Assembly: GCA_004352715.1 (NCBI GenBank)
Contig: SCFE01000001.1
Coordinates: forward strand, 7,016,867 to 7,060,727
From: Hofstenia miamia
Lineage: Eukaryota; Xenacoelomorpha; Acoela
Length of the DNA: 43,861 nt
Direction: 5' to 3'
The position numbers were made by a program, and so were the translations under genes. The notes beneath the pieces were generated by a model. The model was not told the DNA's origin and did no database searches. It was given only the letters and a program-made list of their open reading frames with translations. Positions 10,435 through 19,907 of the stretch are shown here, in pieces. Numbering within the stretch: position 1 is the first letter of the stretch; every line of letters begins with the position of its first letter.

Positions 10435-11129
10435 TTAGGAAAAACAGCAAGCGAAAACAGTAAGAAAATTAAGAAAACAATTCCAACAAATCAAGAGAAA
10501 TTCCAACCAGGTTCAGAGAAACAAAAGCTAATAACAGTAACAGCACAATGTAGGGTACAATATTAAATCCAAATTCTAGAAAAACAAGACAGCAACAAGA
10601 TAATGCCAAAAAAAGTAAGAACAACATTGAGGCTCAGTGACAGCTTCACAGCACAGAACTGCAGTTTAAAAATAACATAAGAGGCAGAGGTGTGCATCAA
10701 TTGGTAGTGAAGTCAATTCATTTCCAGGGGAAACAACTATCCCAGCTGCCTCACACCAAAGAGAAAGAACCAAACAGTAATGGCTCAGCACCATGTCACA
10801 ATCACCAGGCAAAAATCAGATTGCCACTTCAGTATGTACAGAAACTTCATGATCAGAGTTCATCTCTAGGCATCAATAGCCTGCCCAATTTAACAGAATA
10901 GAGTAGATAGTTTAACTGACACCCTAATTTTTCCAAGATCACATCAGGGTCTACATGGGGAGCTCTAGCTACTCTAGCAGTACTGGGTAACTCAAGAGTT
11001 TAGATCAAAGGTTGCAAAGTCTACTGTAGCAGAGAGTGACCCACATTCCAACAGAAAACATACATTGGTGGTTCACCAATTTTGCCAAACAAATACAGAA
11101 ATTCCATTCCATAAAGAACTCCAGCATTG
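10435..11129 (-). other. 5' leader of element B, non-coding
   Basis: About 700 bases between the LTR-2 remnant and the gag start. It aligns by eye with the leaders of element A (17902-18728), of the fragment at 33364-33709 and of element F (37753-38128, plus strand). Shared blocks include GATCACATCAGGGTCTACATG and GAGAGTGACCCA. I see no convincing primer-binding site and no gene. Confidence 0.65.
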
Positions 11130-11300
11130 ACCAATTCACACAGCATCATGCCAAAGCAAGGGGACAACAACTAAATTTATCATAAAACTACACTCAAAAA
11201 TAGACAAATTACTAAAATAGAATGCAAAATTAGCACCAATTGATTAGAGTGTGAAATAAGTGAATTAAAAATTAAAGAGGGTGCCCTGTGTGACTCTACA
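11130..11300 (-). mobile_element. LTR-2 U3 remnant between elements A and B
   Basis: The sense strand starts TGTAGAGTCACACAGGGCACC at 11300 and keeps the TTGAGTGTAGTTTTA block of U3, then passes straight into leader sequence. The TATA box, R and U5 are missing compared with the copies at 34431 and 35802. It separates the ORF3 of element A from the leader and gag of element B, as a shared LTR would. Confidence 0.6.
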
Positions 11301-12480
11301 CATCTCCCATTGCACCATTAAATTTGTGGTAATAACTGGACTGTAGGGCTGCACAACAACTTTTGGGTCTCCTCTATCATTTTGGCAGCTAGGACATGGC
11401 AATCTTGTGAGTACAATGTTTTGCCAATCATTTGTGGGCTACTTTGTCAAGAGGCAGCTGAATCTGTGGATCATGGGTGAGGAAGGCCACCAGTATCCAA
11501 ATAGTTCCACGTGATTGTATAGCTAGTGTAAATTTCTCAGAAAATAATTTCTTGGCAAGGTTCTGCTGGTCTTGCATTGTATAGGAGAGTTGTAACTCCA
11601 TGAGTAGCTTTTCTATGGATAGAGAATACTGGGAGCTCAGGCTGCATATCTTAATATTAAGCCACTCACTCTCTGGGTTTTTATCAGCTTTTAAGGTTGT
11701 CCACACATTGTTGATTTCTGTAAGTGTGGCTGAACTCTGAGAAAATGCGAAACTGACATGAAGGTCAGTGACAAAAACAAGGCCAGGAAGACCTATATTA
11801 ATTGAAAAAAGGTCTGTGAGTGGATTGCAGCATTGATCAGTAGCCAGGTATCAATGGCAATGTGGTGAGTTGGCATATTCTTACACAAGAGTAGATCTGG
11901 GTATATGAGTTTTGTGGTAGAAATGATGTTAGTATTATACATACAGGTGGGACAATAGGAGCTATGATATAAGATAGTAAAATTCTCCATTCTGAAGTTC
12001 AAGCTCTTGACTTGGTTGGGGATGCTGTCTTGATATTCCTCATTGAGGAACATAATGAGGTGGATGTTTTCAATCTTCATGAGTTGGTAGGCAATTTCTA
12101 TCTTTTCTAAGATTTTTGGTTGAGTGACTTCATTGACCTGGAAAAAATCTATGTTGGCACAATCAAAGCTTTGGATTTGCTTTTTGTTGTTCAGGAACTG
12201 GCAGATATGTGAGAGAGTGAAATCCTCATCAAACATTGTATGCACTGTGCTATGCCAATAGGGCTGAGGTTGCCTGCCTTGCATTTTGGAGTCACAGCAG
12301 ATTATGGTGTTAATGTGGAGCCTCCTTTCTGCATCAATAACAAATAGAAAAAGTTAATGTCCTTGAGTTAAATGTCCAGCATAACTTATTTTTGGTTTTG
12401 GCTGACAGATTATCTCTGACAAAGTGGACAGCTTTTGGGTGGTGATGAAGTATGGATGCAAAATCTCATCCCCGACTTTG
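11301..12480 (-). pseudogene. Post-pol ORF3, element A (N-terminal half)
   Basis: Read right to left, the first recognisable piece is VGDEILHPYFITTQ at about 12460. A 163-codon open frame follows at 11793-12284 with FDEDFTLSHICQFL, IHLIMFLNEEYQD and AIDTWLLINAAI, then a 92-codon frame at 11428-11706. These match, in order, copy G: IGKECIHLYFIAHQ, FDEQFTLKDVQKL, VIIIISHNQEQ and AIDMYFQ. The family is unknown to me. No signal peptide, transmembrane helix or zinc motif is evident. The C-terminal half is absent because the LTR-2 remnant follows at 11300. There are at least two frame breaks. Confidence 0.65.
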
Positions 12481-12624
12481 GAGGTTTTGTGCTTTCATTC
12501 CTCCATTTTCCTGGACCAGACACTGGCTGATTTGTGAGAGGAGGGACTGGGACTAGAAGGGGCTTTTGAGTCACTTCAGTATGGGTTTAGATTGATTACA
12601 CTAGCAAAGGGCAACCTAGGTTTC

Positions 12625-12770
12625 TCCTTGGGTTCCTGTGCAGAGGGTTGTCTCCGCACATAGTAATCCAAGGTCTGCTCCTGCACAGATAGTTGTCTCC
12701 ATGTGTAGTCATGGGAATCTTGCTCCTGATGGGATAGTTGTCTCTCCAAGTAGTCATGAGTACTGCTACA
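12625..12770 (-). repeat. 45-bp tandem repeat (3 units) after integrase, element A
   Basis: The core GTTGTCTCC/GTTGTCTCT recurs at 12647, 12692 and 12737, exactly 45 bases apart, with similar flanks (CCTGCACAGATA, CCTGATGGGATA, TAGTCATG). On the coding strand this is a 15-codon period whose units contain ETTI or ETTL. It lies between integrase and ORF3, the same place as the different repeat of element G. Confidence 0.75.
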
Positions 12771-12993
12771 TGAGTCCTCTGCTTGACATTCTTGTTTACA
12801 GGAGGTGCCTTTGCTTGTCCATCATGGGGATGTGGCTCAGCTCATCTTATCTTGGGGATTTAGTCATCGTCTCACATGGGGTCTGATGGGTGGTTTGTTT
12901 TCTGATCATTTCATTGTGGTTGCTAAACAAAGAAATTAGATTTAATTCCCAATCCTGGGTATTTAAGTGATCTAAATATCATTGCTCTCTTAC

Positions 12994-14230
12994 TTAACAA
13001 TTAAGCAAAACATGAGTAGCTATAGTGTTGCTACTACTACTGAGGTTACCATCATAATCAATCTGCATGTGGTCAACTTCCTCACATTTGGTGAAGTTAT
13101 TATAAAATTCAATTTTGTTAAGCCCATCATCAACAAGGGAAAACTCACTATTAGCATTGATGACTGCATTATTAATATCTTTAACAGTACATTTAAGTTG
13201 CTGAAAATGGATGCCCTTTCCATTACTCAATAAATACCAGTGGTGATCTAGCACCTTTGTAATGACAAATGGACTTTGCCAATTTGTGGCAAGTTTCCAC
13301 ACCTGATTGGTGTTGGTGACTTGATGAAGAAAATAAGTGAAAACTTTGTCTCCCTGTTTATGTGGCTCCCCATATAGCTTCCAATTAAAATTCCTTTTTT
13401 GGCAAATGACTGATTGATAGGTGTTCCTACAGATGGTAAGGTGTACCTCTTGGAATTTGTGTAACATTTGATTTACAAAGTTTTCTAGAGTGGGCTCATT
13501 GTAGTCCAGAAACATGATTGAGAGCAGAGTGTTCACCTCATGGCCAAACATGGCTCTAAATGGGCTGACTTTGGTGGTAGAATGAACAGCAGTGTTGTAG
13601 AAGAATTCCACAGCCTCTATCACTCACTTCCAGTTACAGCTGGCAGCCCAAGTGAGGGCAACTCTAATCAATTTAATAACAGTGTGATTTAACCTTTTGA
13701 TGACACCATTCAACTGCAGGTGGTAAGCAGTGGTGAAGTCATGTACAACCTCTAACTCTCTCATAAGAGTTTCCATTAAGCTGTTCTCCAACTGTGGGCC
13801 ATGTTCAGAAACCAACCACTCCATGGGCCCAAACTTGAAGATCCATTCCTTGACTACCTTTTCACTGATCACCTTGGTGGTGATGCTATCAAGGGGAATC
13901 AGTCTAGCATACTTCAAGAAATGGTCAATTAGGACAAGAAGGTATTGGAAACCCTCATCATCACATGAAAGTTTTTCCAAATCCATTTGTGATGCTTCAT
14001 TTATTCTCTTGGCATTGTGACTGTGCAATTTGGCTTGTTGCTCAGGGAAGTGTCCTGTTCCTTGGAGAAGGCAGGTTTCACACATGTTGATGATGTCTTG
14101 GATGGCAGCATGGACACTGATAGTCACGTATTATGCATTAAAAGTTCTCTTGGTCTGGATGATGCCTAAGTGGCAGTGTTTGTGGATCTTCTGAACTAAG
14201 TCTTGCCAAAAATATTCAGGGACTGCCAAC
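12994..14230 (-). pseudogene. pol: Integrase domain of Pol, element A
   Basis: The order right to left is: an HHCC-like zinc region (IHKHCHLG, then MCETC near 14080), the catalytic core with QMDLEKL (first Asp present), then SEHGPQ where the usual motif is S-D-x-G, and NGVIKRLNHT where the usual motif is N-G-x-x-E-R. So the second Asp is Glu and the catalytic Glu is Lys. The C-terminal part continues past a stop at 13622 into a 209-codon frame with KLYGEPHKQGDKVF and the FVITKVLDHHWYLL region, like the GPY/F-type tail. Integrase would join cDNA ends to the chromosome. This copy has stops and has lost two of three catalytic residues, so it is dead. Confidence 0.85.
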
Positions 14231-14535
14231 CAGTTGTTTCAACTTTTAGCATAAAGTAATCCAGCATCATTCAGCTTCCAGTTGTAGCATTGGAAGTGGC
14301 AACTGGCAAAAGGAGTCAAAATACAGTATGTGTTTTTCAACTTGGCAATGATCTCTGACAAAATTTTGTCATGTTGCTGATGCACTATGATTTCCTCATC
14401 AGAGATTTCCTCCTTAACAAGGATGGGGAGGATAGCTTTCCCATGTCTATCAGCATTTATGTCAGGAAGCTGTTCATACTCACTGGTTGGAATAAATCTG
14501 AAAGGAGTTTTTTCACCAGGCAGTTTCCTGAGGTC
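14231..14535 (-). pseudogene. pol: Pol linker between RNase H and integrase, element A
   Basis: The conceptual translation (LPDINADRHGKAILPI, EEIIVHQQHDKIL, YNWKLNDAGLLYAKS) matches the linker of element G at 24900-25150 (LPEINADKKGN, WKINNNGLLYF). It is broken by at least one stop near 14240. It joins the RNase H and integrase domains and has no catalytic motif. Confidence 0.7.
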
Positions 14536-15010
14536 TCACTCATAACTGGGGAGTGTGGTCCAGTAGTCCACATTAAGGTGTAGTCTCCCTGGACAGTGCT
14601 TGATGGTAAATGAGAAGTCATTCAAGTACTTGATCCACTGGGCAATGGTATTCAATTTATTCCCAGAGAACTTCTTTAGCCATGCCAGCATGGATTTATC
14701 TGTGCACACAGTAAATTTGTGGCCCAAGATAAAAAAGCAAAACTTCTTAAGACTCCCAACAAGTGCTAGCATCTCAGACTTCATAGCCCCATAATTTAAT
14801 TCAGCATTTCTAAGTTTCTGACTGAAATATTGTACTGGGCTCTATTTACCATCAATGATCTGGCTCAGTACACCACTGATTGCAACAGAACTAGCATTGC
14901 AGTCAATGAGAAATTCCTTTGAATAATCAGGCATATTGAGACTGGGTATCTGTCTCAGCTCTAGCTTAATATAATCAAGTTCCTCCTGTTGCACCCTTGT
15001 CCATCAGAAT
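14536..15010 (-). pseudogene. pol: RNase H domain of Pol, element A
   Basis: Reads as a Ty3/gypsy RNase H: FLIDCNASSVAISGVLSQ at about 14900, PVQYFSQKLRNAELNYG, KSEMLALVGSLKKF, FTVCTDKSMLAWLKKFSG and LHLNVDYWTTLP. The Glu of the SEMLAL block and the Asp of the CTDK block are present. The first catalytic Asp (normally in T-D-A-S) is Asn here, as it is in element G. RNase H would degrade the RNA strand of the RNA/DNA hybrid. There is a stop near 14843 and no full open frame. Confidence 0.85.
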
Positions 15011-15764
15011 TCCATTTTCTTCCTTAGTAAGTTAGAGATGTGCTTAGTTTGATTCACAAGCTCTGAAATAAAAGCACCATAATAATTGAGGAAGCCCATC
15101 AAGAGCTGTACATCTTTACAAGATCATGGAGTTTCTATATGCTCAAGATGGTCTTTAGCATCATTTTTAATAGATATACATTCTGGTTCTATCACTCTTC
15201 CAAGGAAGGTAATGTGTGACTGTAACAGAAAACACTTCTTTCCATTAACTCAGAGACCAGATCCATATAAAAGAATAAGAGTTTGCCCCAGCCTTTCCAG
15301 GTGTTTGGGAAAGGTATTTCCAGCAACAAGAATCACATCCATATAGGCTGTTATGCCTGACTCAAGTATGTTGGTGCCATCCCTAAGCACATGGGTGATG
15401 TAGAGCTGAAATCTTGTGGGGGCACTGCAGAGCCCAAAAGCTATATACCTCTACTTGAAGAGACCATACAGAGTAATGAAGACAGTCTTCAGGATGTCAG
15501 TAGGCTTCATAGGCACCTGCCAATAGTCCTTGTACAAATTGAGGCAGGTAAACAACTTGTAACAACTAGCATCATAGAGAAGATCCTTGATCAGGGGAAG
15601 CTGATACAGGTCCTTCACTGTGATGTCATTCAATTTCCACAAATCCACCCTAAGGTGGTACTTATCTCCCTGTTTTATGAAAACAGTAGGTGTTGCATAT
15701 GGGCTATTACTAGCCTGAATAAAGCCAATTTCAATAAATCACTTAAGATGTGTTCATATTCTTC
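15011..15764 (-). pseudogene. pol: Reverse transcriptase domain of Pol, element A
   Basis: Recognisable RT blocks right to left: SPYATPTVFIKQGDKY, LWKLNDITVKDLYQLPLI, the motif-A region LFTCLNLYKDYWQVPM, AFGLCSAPTRFQ, AYMDVILVAG and ITFLGRVI, then the RT tail LMGFLNYYGAFI. The motif-A Asp is Asn (CLNL instead of C-L/I-D-L) and the second Asp of YxDD is Val (YMDV), so two of three catalytic aspartates are lost. Stops occur at about 15450 and elsewhere. RT would copy the genomic RNA into cDNA. The family is Ty3/gypsy by motif order. The copy is clearly inactive. Confidence 0.9.
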
Positions 15765-16451
15765 TCAAAGGTTTTCTGGGATTCTCCTAATGGGAAGGCA
15801 AATTGGATGATCATTCTTAGTTACAATAGAGTTTTGTTTGCCAAAAGCCTTACCAACACTGATTGAACCATAATTGAAAACTTCATGATGTTGCTGGAGC
15901 AGATGAGAAAGGGGTTTGCACTTTTGAGAGCTAAGGTGTGGATGAGTCTGTTCATTGACAAGAGGAATCTGGATGGTATCATTTGGCTCTGCCAGATTGT
16001 GAATAGCAGTGAGTATCAGTAGACAGGCAGTGGCCTGGAATTCTAGATGGACTGGAGAGGCAACAATTTTCAATTGAAAAGGGTCTATCTTGACCAATGA
16101 ACTAGAACTGTTTAGGATAGTAACATGCATTCTTCCTTTGGGGATGTGACACAGGTTGGGGGAGAAGATGATTCCAGTGGAGTGCTTTCCCTTAAATCCA
16201 GAGATCATAACATCACCAGTGTATGCAAAGTCAGTGGTGATGGGAACACATCGCCAATGATGAGGCTCAACAATAATCTTCTTAGAAAAACTTAATGAGA
16301 TGTCTTGTTCTGGAATGGTGGTGAGTTCCTGCTGGTGTTCACTTTCATGGATAGAAATTGTATTGTTTCCATAATCAATTATACATGAGTTCTGCTCAAG
16401 AAAATCATTTCCCAGCATGGCATTGTGATTTAGTGTGGCCCTTTTGACCAT
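15765..16451 (-). pseudogene. pol: Protease C-terminal half and RT lead-in, element A
   Basis: An open frame of 228 codons. It begins inside the zinc-knuckle region in another frame, then reads AMLGNDFLEQNSCIIDYG, the C-terminal signature of a retropepsin (usually G-x-D-F-L). A long linker follows (PHHWRCVPI, GDVMISGFKGK, CHIPKGRMHVTILN), then the region before RT (VFNYGSISVGKAFG, CLPIRRIPENL). The DTG half of the protease is absent: a deletion fuses the gag knuckle directly to the protease tail. The linker matches D at about 31800-32000 and G at 26710-27018, so it is a conserved part of the polyprotein. Confidence 0.85.
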
Positions 16452-17901
16452 GGTGAAGGCAGTGTGTCTGCTCTAGATCAAACTTTGGCTTAGGAGCAGA
16501 GGCACTTGAAGTGACAGGAGGTTTCAGGGGTGGGTGACCAATTTTAAGTTCTCCAGCATCTTTGTCAATGTGTGATGTATTATGTAGCATGTATACAATA
16601 CTGATGGCTTTACAAATAATCTGATTGAGATCATCTTCTGGGTCACACTTGAGTGCAAGGTGACTGCATATATTCAAGGGGAAGCCTTGACAAATGTAAG
16701 AGAAAAGATTGTGCCTTGAGTACTCTGGCATCAGCTTGCTCAAATGGAACAACCTTTCTACTTGTGTGATGTATGTACAGATGTCATCACCAGTTTAATC
16801 ACAATACAGTGTTTTGTATTGGTGCTTAATGTGAGGCGCCTTATAGTGGTCCTCAAAGTATCTGATGAGAAGTTCATAGTTGGTTTTTACATCACAGTCT
16901 AGCATCATGTACTGATTGTATGTGAGACCTTGTAAATAAGTAGGAAATGAGTGACTGCAGCATCTTGGGTAGCTTTATACTGCTTCATAGTTAGTTCAAA
17001 TGACTGTGACATCTCATTGATCTTTCTGGTGAACTTGGGAAGAATGAAGTGGTGATTAAATAGATTAATGGTTTCATTCCCAATAGCAGTTGTAGGTAGA
17101 ATCAATTTGGTAAACCATGGTCTGCTCTTCATTGTGGACATCAAAAGATCAGTGGACAGTGGGGAAGTAATTGGGGTTACAACAGTGGGGGTAACACAAG
17201 TGTTTGCAGGTGCAGGACGTGAAATGAAATTGTCACACCTAGCACATACAAAATTGGAGCAGCAACTGTGGTTAATGTAGAAACTTGAGTCAGAGCTGGC
17301 TCTCTAATTTTAAATTAAGTGACAGTGGTAACAAATTGAGGCATCAATGGTGTAGAGGTAGTGACAATAGGGCTGCCTGGAAGACAAACTGAAATCATTT
17401 CAGAAATTTGTTCAGAAACCATTCAGAAAAGTTGTCTAAAACATCTTGTAAAACACAGTGAGTTACATACTCAGAAAGTCCAGACTGAGAGGGTGAGAAA
17501 TGAGGATGGCTACTCTGCCTTAGCAGGGATGTAGGTGGTGGTGTTTCCAGGGTTTGGAGTTGAATTTCCAAGCATTGATTGAATAAATTAAATATCTCTC
17601 TCTCTCAACTGAGCATCATGGGTTTGTTCTTTCGTCTTGGCATGAAGTGAATCAAGGCATTGCTTGTAGGCAAAACGTCCACTGGTTTGTTCAGCAAGGG
17701 CAGTTTGAAGCTGCTCAATTTTGGTGTGTTGAGGCTCTGGAGAGAGTGGTGTCTGTGGGTAAATAGGATAGTGATCAGAAGACAAGGAGAAACAAGTGAA
17801 TTAAATCCAGTGGTGTGAGGAGCAACATTAAGGCTGCTAGTGCTCACACAGGGGAAACCCTGAGTGAGAGTCCCATTATGAGACAAACTACTAAAATCCA
17901 T
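16405..17901 (-). pseudogene. gag: Gag, element A
   Basis: Start at 17901 (MDFSSLSHNG), chosen because B and F have the same start. Frameshifted pieces follow: KIEQLQTALAEQTSG (about 17700), a poorly conserved Pro/Ser-rich part, LPKFTRKINEMSQSFELTMK (about 17000), YELLIRYFEDHYKAP and GDDICTYITQVERLFHLS, then a 115-codon frame with YICQGFPLNICSHLALKCDP and a zinc knuckle CLHHGQKGHTKSQC. The knuckle should be C-x2-C-x4-H-x4-C, but its second Cys is His. Gag would assemble the particle and bind RNA. There are at least four frame breaks. It overlaps the pol frame by 47 bases because of the deletion described there. Confidence 0.85.
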
Positions 17902-18305
17902 TCTGAAAAAGTAAGAAGAATTCAGAAAAACAATTCAAACAACTTAGGAGAAAACATCCAACTGATTAGGAGAAACAAATAAAAGCTGACAGTGAGCAGC
18001 AAAGTGTAGGGTACAGTAATCATTCCAATTACTAGAACAATGAGACAACAACAATGTAACAACCAAGAACAAGTAAAAACAACCANNNNNNNNNNNNNNN
18101 AGACAAACTACTAAAATCCATTCAGAAAAAGTAAGAAGAATTCAGAAAAACAATTCCAACAGCTTGAGAGAAAACATCCAACTGATTAGGAGAAACAAAT
18201 AACAGCTGACAGTAAGCAGCAAAGTGTAGGGCACAGTAATCATTCCAATTACTAGAACAAAGAGACAACAACAATCTAACAACCAAGAACAAGTAAAAAC
18301 AACCA
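17881..18305. repeat. 205-bp duplication across a short N gap
   Basis: 17881-18085 and 18101-18305 are near-identical 205-base copies (about a dozen mismatches by eye) of the gag start and leader, separated by 15 N at 18086-18100. Leaders elsewhere have this once. The pattern suggests two alleles placed side by side in the assembly. Confidence 0.85.
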
Positions 18306-18728
18306 GGGTTACATAACAGCTTCAGATCACAGAATTGCAAAGTGAAAATAACGTAAGAGTTAGCATTATGCAACAATTGGTGGTGAAATAGATTCACAGT
18401 CAGGGAAAATCCATCCCAGCTGACTCACACCAAATGGAAAGAACAAAACCAAATATGATAAAACAACAAGAACAGTTCTGTATCACGTCAGGGTCACCAT
18501 GTAGAATCACAGGGGCACTCTCACCACTCAAGCAGCACTGGGTAACTCTTAGGTTCTTCTGAAGGTTGAAAAGATAGCCATTGCAGAGAGTGACTCATGT
18601 TCTAACAGAAAAAGAAGAACATTGGTAGTTTGCCAATTTCATTAAAGAAAAACTGAAACCAATCACCAAGAAAGCAAACCATATAGCAACCAATTCACAT
18701 GGCATCACGCCAAAGCCATATCAAGAAA
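18306..18728 (-). other. 5' leader of element A, non-coding
   Basis: Continuation of the leader. It shares the GATCACGTCAGGGT..CCATGTAGAATCA and GAGAGTGACTCATGTTC blocks with the leaders at 10900-11060 and 33470-33600. No gene is seen. No primer-binding site could be matched to a tRNA with confidence. Confidence 0.6.
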
Positions 18729-18749
18729 GGTGCCCCAAATGACTCTACA
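18729..18749 (-). mobile_element. LTR-2-like start, 21 bases
   Basis: The sense strand reads TGTAGAGTCATTTGGGGCACC, then leader sequence. It is either the start of an LTR-2 whose body was deleted or the end of the adjoining LTR-3: LTR-2 ends with a similar TAGAGACACATAGGGTAGCACC. I could not decide. Confidence 0.35.
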
Positions 18750-19689
18750 AGATATATTTTACAAGGTGCCCCTGCAGATCCATTTAAATTCTATGCATTG
18801 ATTATGTATGAACCAGACATATTGTAGAATCTTGCCAATACTAACTCCACAGTTCTTTATGAGTTGCTATTCCATTCAGGAATGCACAAGTGTTTAAATC
18901 TTGCATGGCTAGCAGTGCAAATTAGAAGGGTTGTAATGAATGCACATTGAAAAACAAACACCAGGGAGTGTTGCACAGGCTGTAATAAACTGGGCCTTAT
19001 TGCATTGATTGTCCTTGTTAGTATGATTATGTAAATAAAAGGAAATAATGCAACTGTGGTGCTTTAGCTTGTTATTGTTCCTTACATATAATAGCCCTAC
19101 ATATAGAGTAATACATGTTAGCCCTTTGTACATGTGAACAATCAATGCAGTCAGCAAGAAAGGTAATTCATAAACCAGTCAACAGTCCACTAAATTACTA
19201 GATAGTAAATACAACATACAAAAGAACTGTACAGTAAACATGTAGAGCACCATATGATTACTCTAGTGCTTGAATGTTTAGCTTTCAATTTAAATATTAA
19301 ATAGCCTGACAGAAAGTAAAGAAGTGAATCCAATAAAATTTGTCATCAATCATTCTAACAATCATTGTATATTTATAGCACATTTCAGTAAATAATCAAA
19401 TACTTGGCTAGTACCTGTTGATTGAAGCTTGTTTACAATTTTCCCTCATGTTTTAAGTTCTGCTTTAATTACACAACATCAGCATTAATTAGTGTACACT
19501 GTTTGGTCATCTTGATGTTTGCCAAATACTACTGAGTAAATTTAAATATCAAACTGCTTCAAACATTTTACAAATTAAATAATCTATCATAATCATATGT
19601 TGTACAATTTAATCAATATTACATTTTAGTCTTAGTTACTTCCTTTCTCTCACTTTGACCACACATTACTTCTGATGGATTATGCCACA
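18750..19689 (-). mobile_element. LTR-3, 3' LTR of element G
   Basis: The sense strand starts TGTGGCATAATCC at 19689, directly after a purine tract, as expected for the 3' LTR of a minus-strand element. Its start resembles LTR-1 (TGTAGCATCATCC). It carries a TTGTAAACAA block, a CAGGTACTAGCC block and a TATA box. It then passes into the leader of element A without an intervening flank. Length about 940 bases. The exact 3' end is uncertain. Confidence 0.7.
19369..19377 (-). promoter_or_regulatory. TATA box of LTR-3
   Basis: Sense TATAAATAT, downstream of the CAGGTACTAG block, the same arrangement as in LTR-1. Confidence 0.5.
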
Positions 19690-19699
19690 TTCCCCCTCC
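19690..19699 (-). promoter_or_regulatory. Polypurine tract of element G
   Basis: Sense GGAGGGGGAA immediately before the LTR start TGTGGCATAATC. A polypurine tract primes plus-strand cDNA synthesis and marks the U3 boundary, so it supports the LTR-3 start and the minus orientation of element G. Confidence 0.7.
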
Positions 19700-19907
19700 A
19701 GCATAGCTAATTAAGGATGACTACTGTCTCTCAATGAACCATCTCTGCTGCCTTCTTTATGATTCCACTTGCTTCTGCCATTTCTCAGCTTACTTTTCAT
19801 AATTCTCTTCTTTTGTAATTTTCAATACCACATCTTTTTCATTTGTTAACATCTTTTTGTTTCAGAAATGATGGGTTCTTTAACATTTTCAATATTGTAC
19901 ACATACT

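Noticed and set aside
12994-14127. Possible host-domesticated integrase gene
   Set aside because: It is embedded in a full gag-pol order, has internal stops and has lost two catalytic residues.
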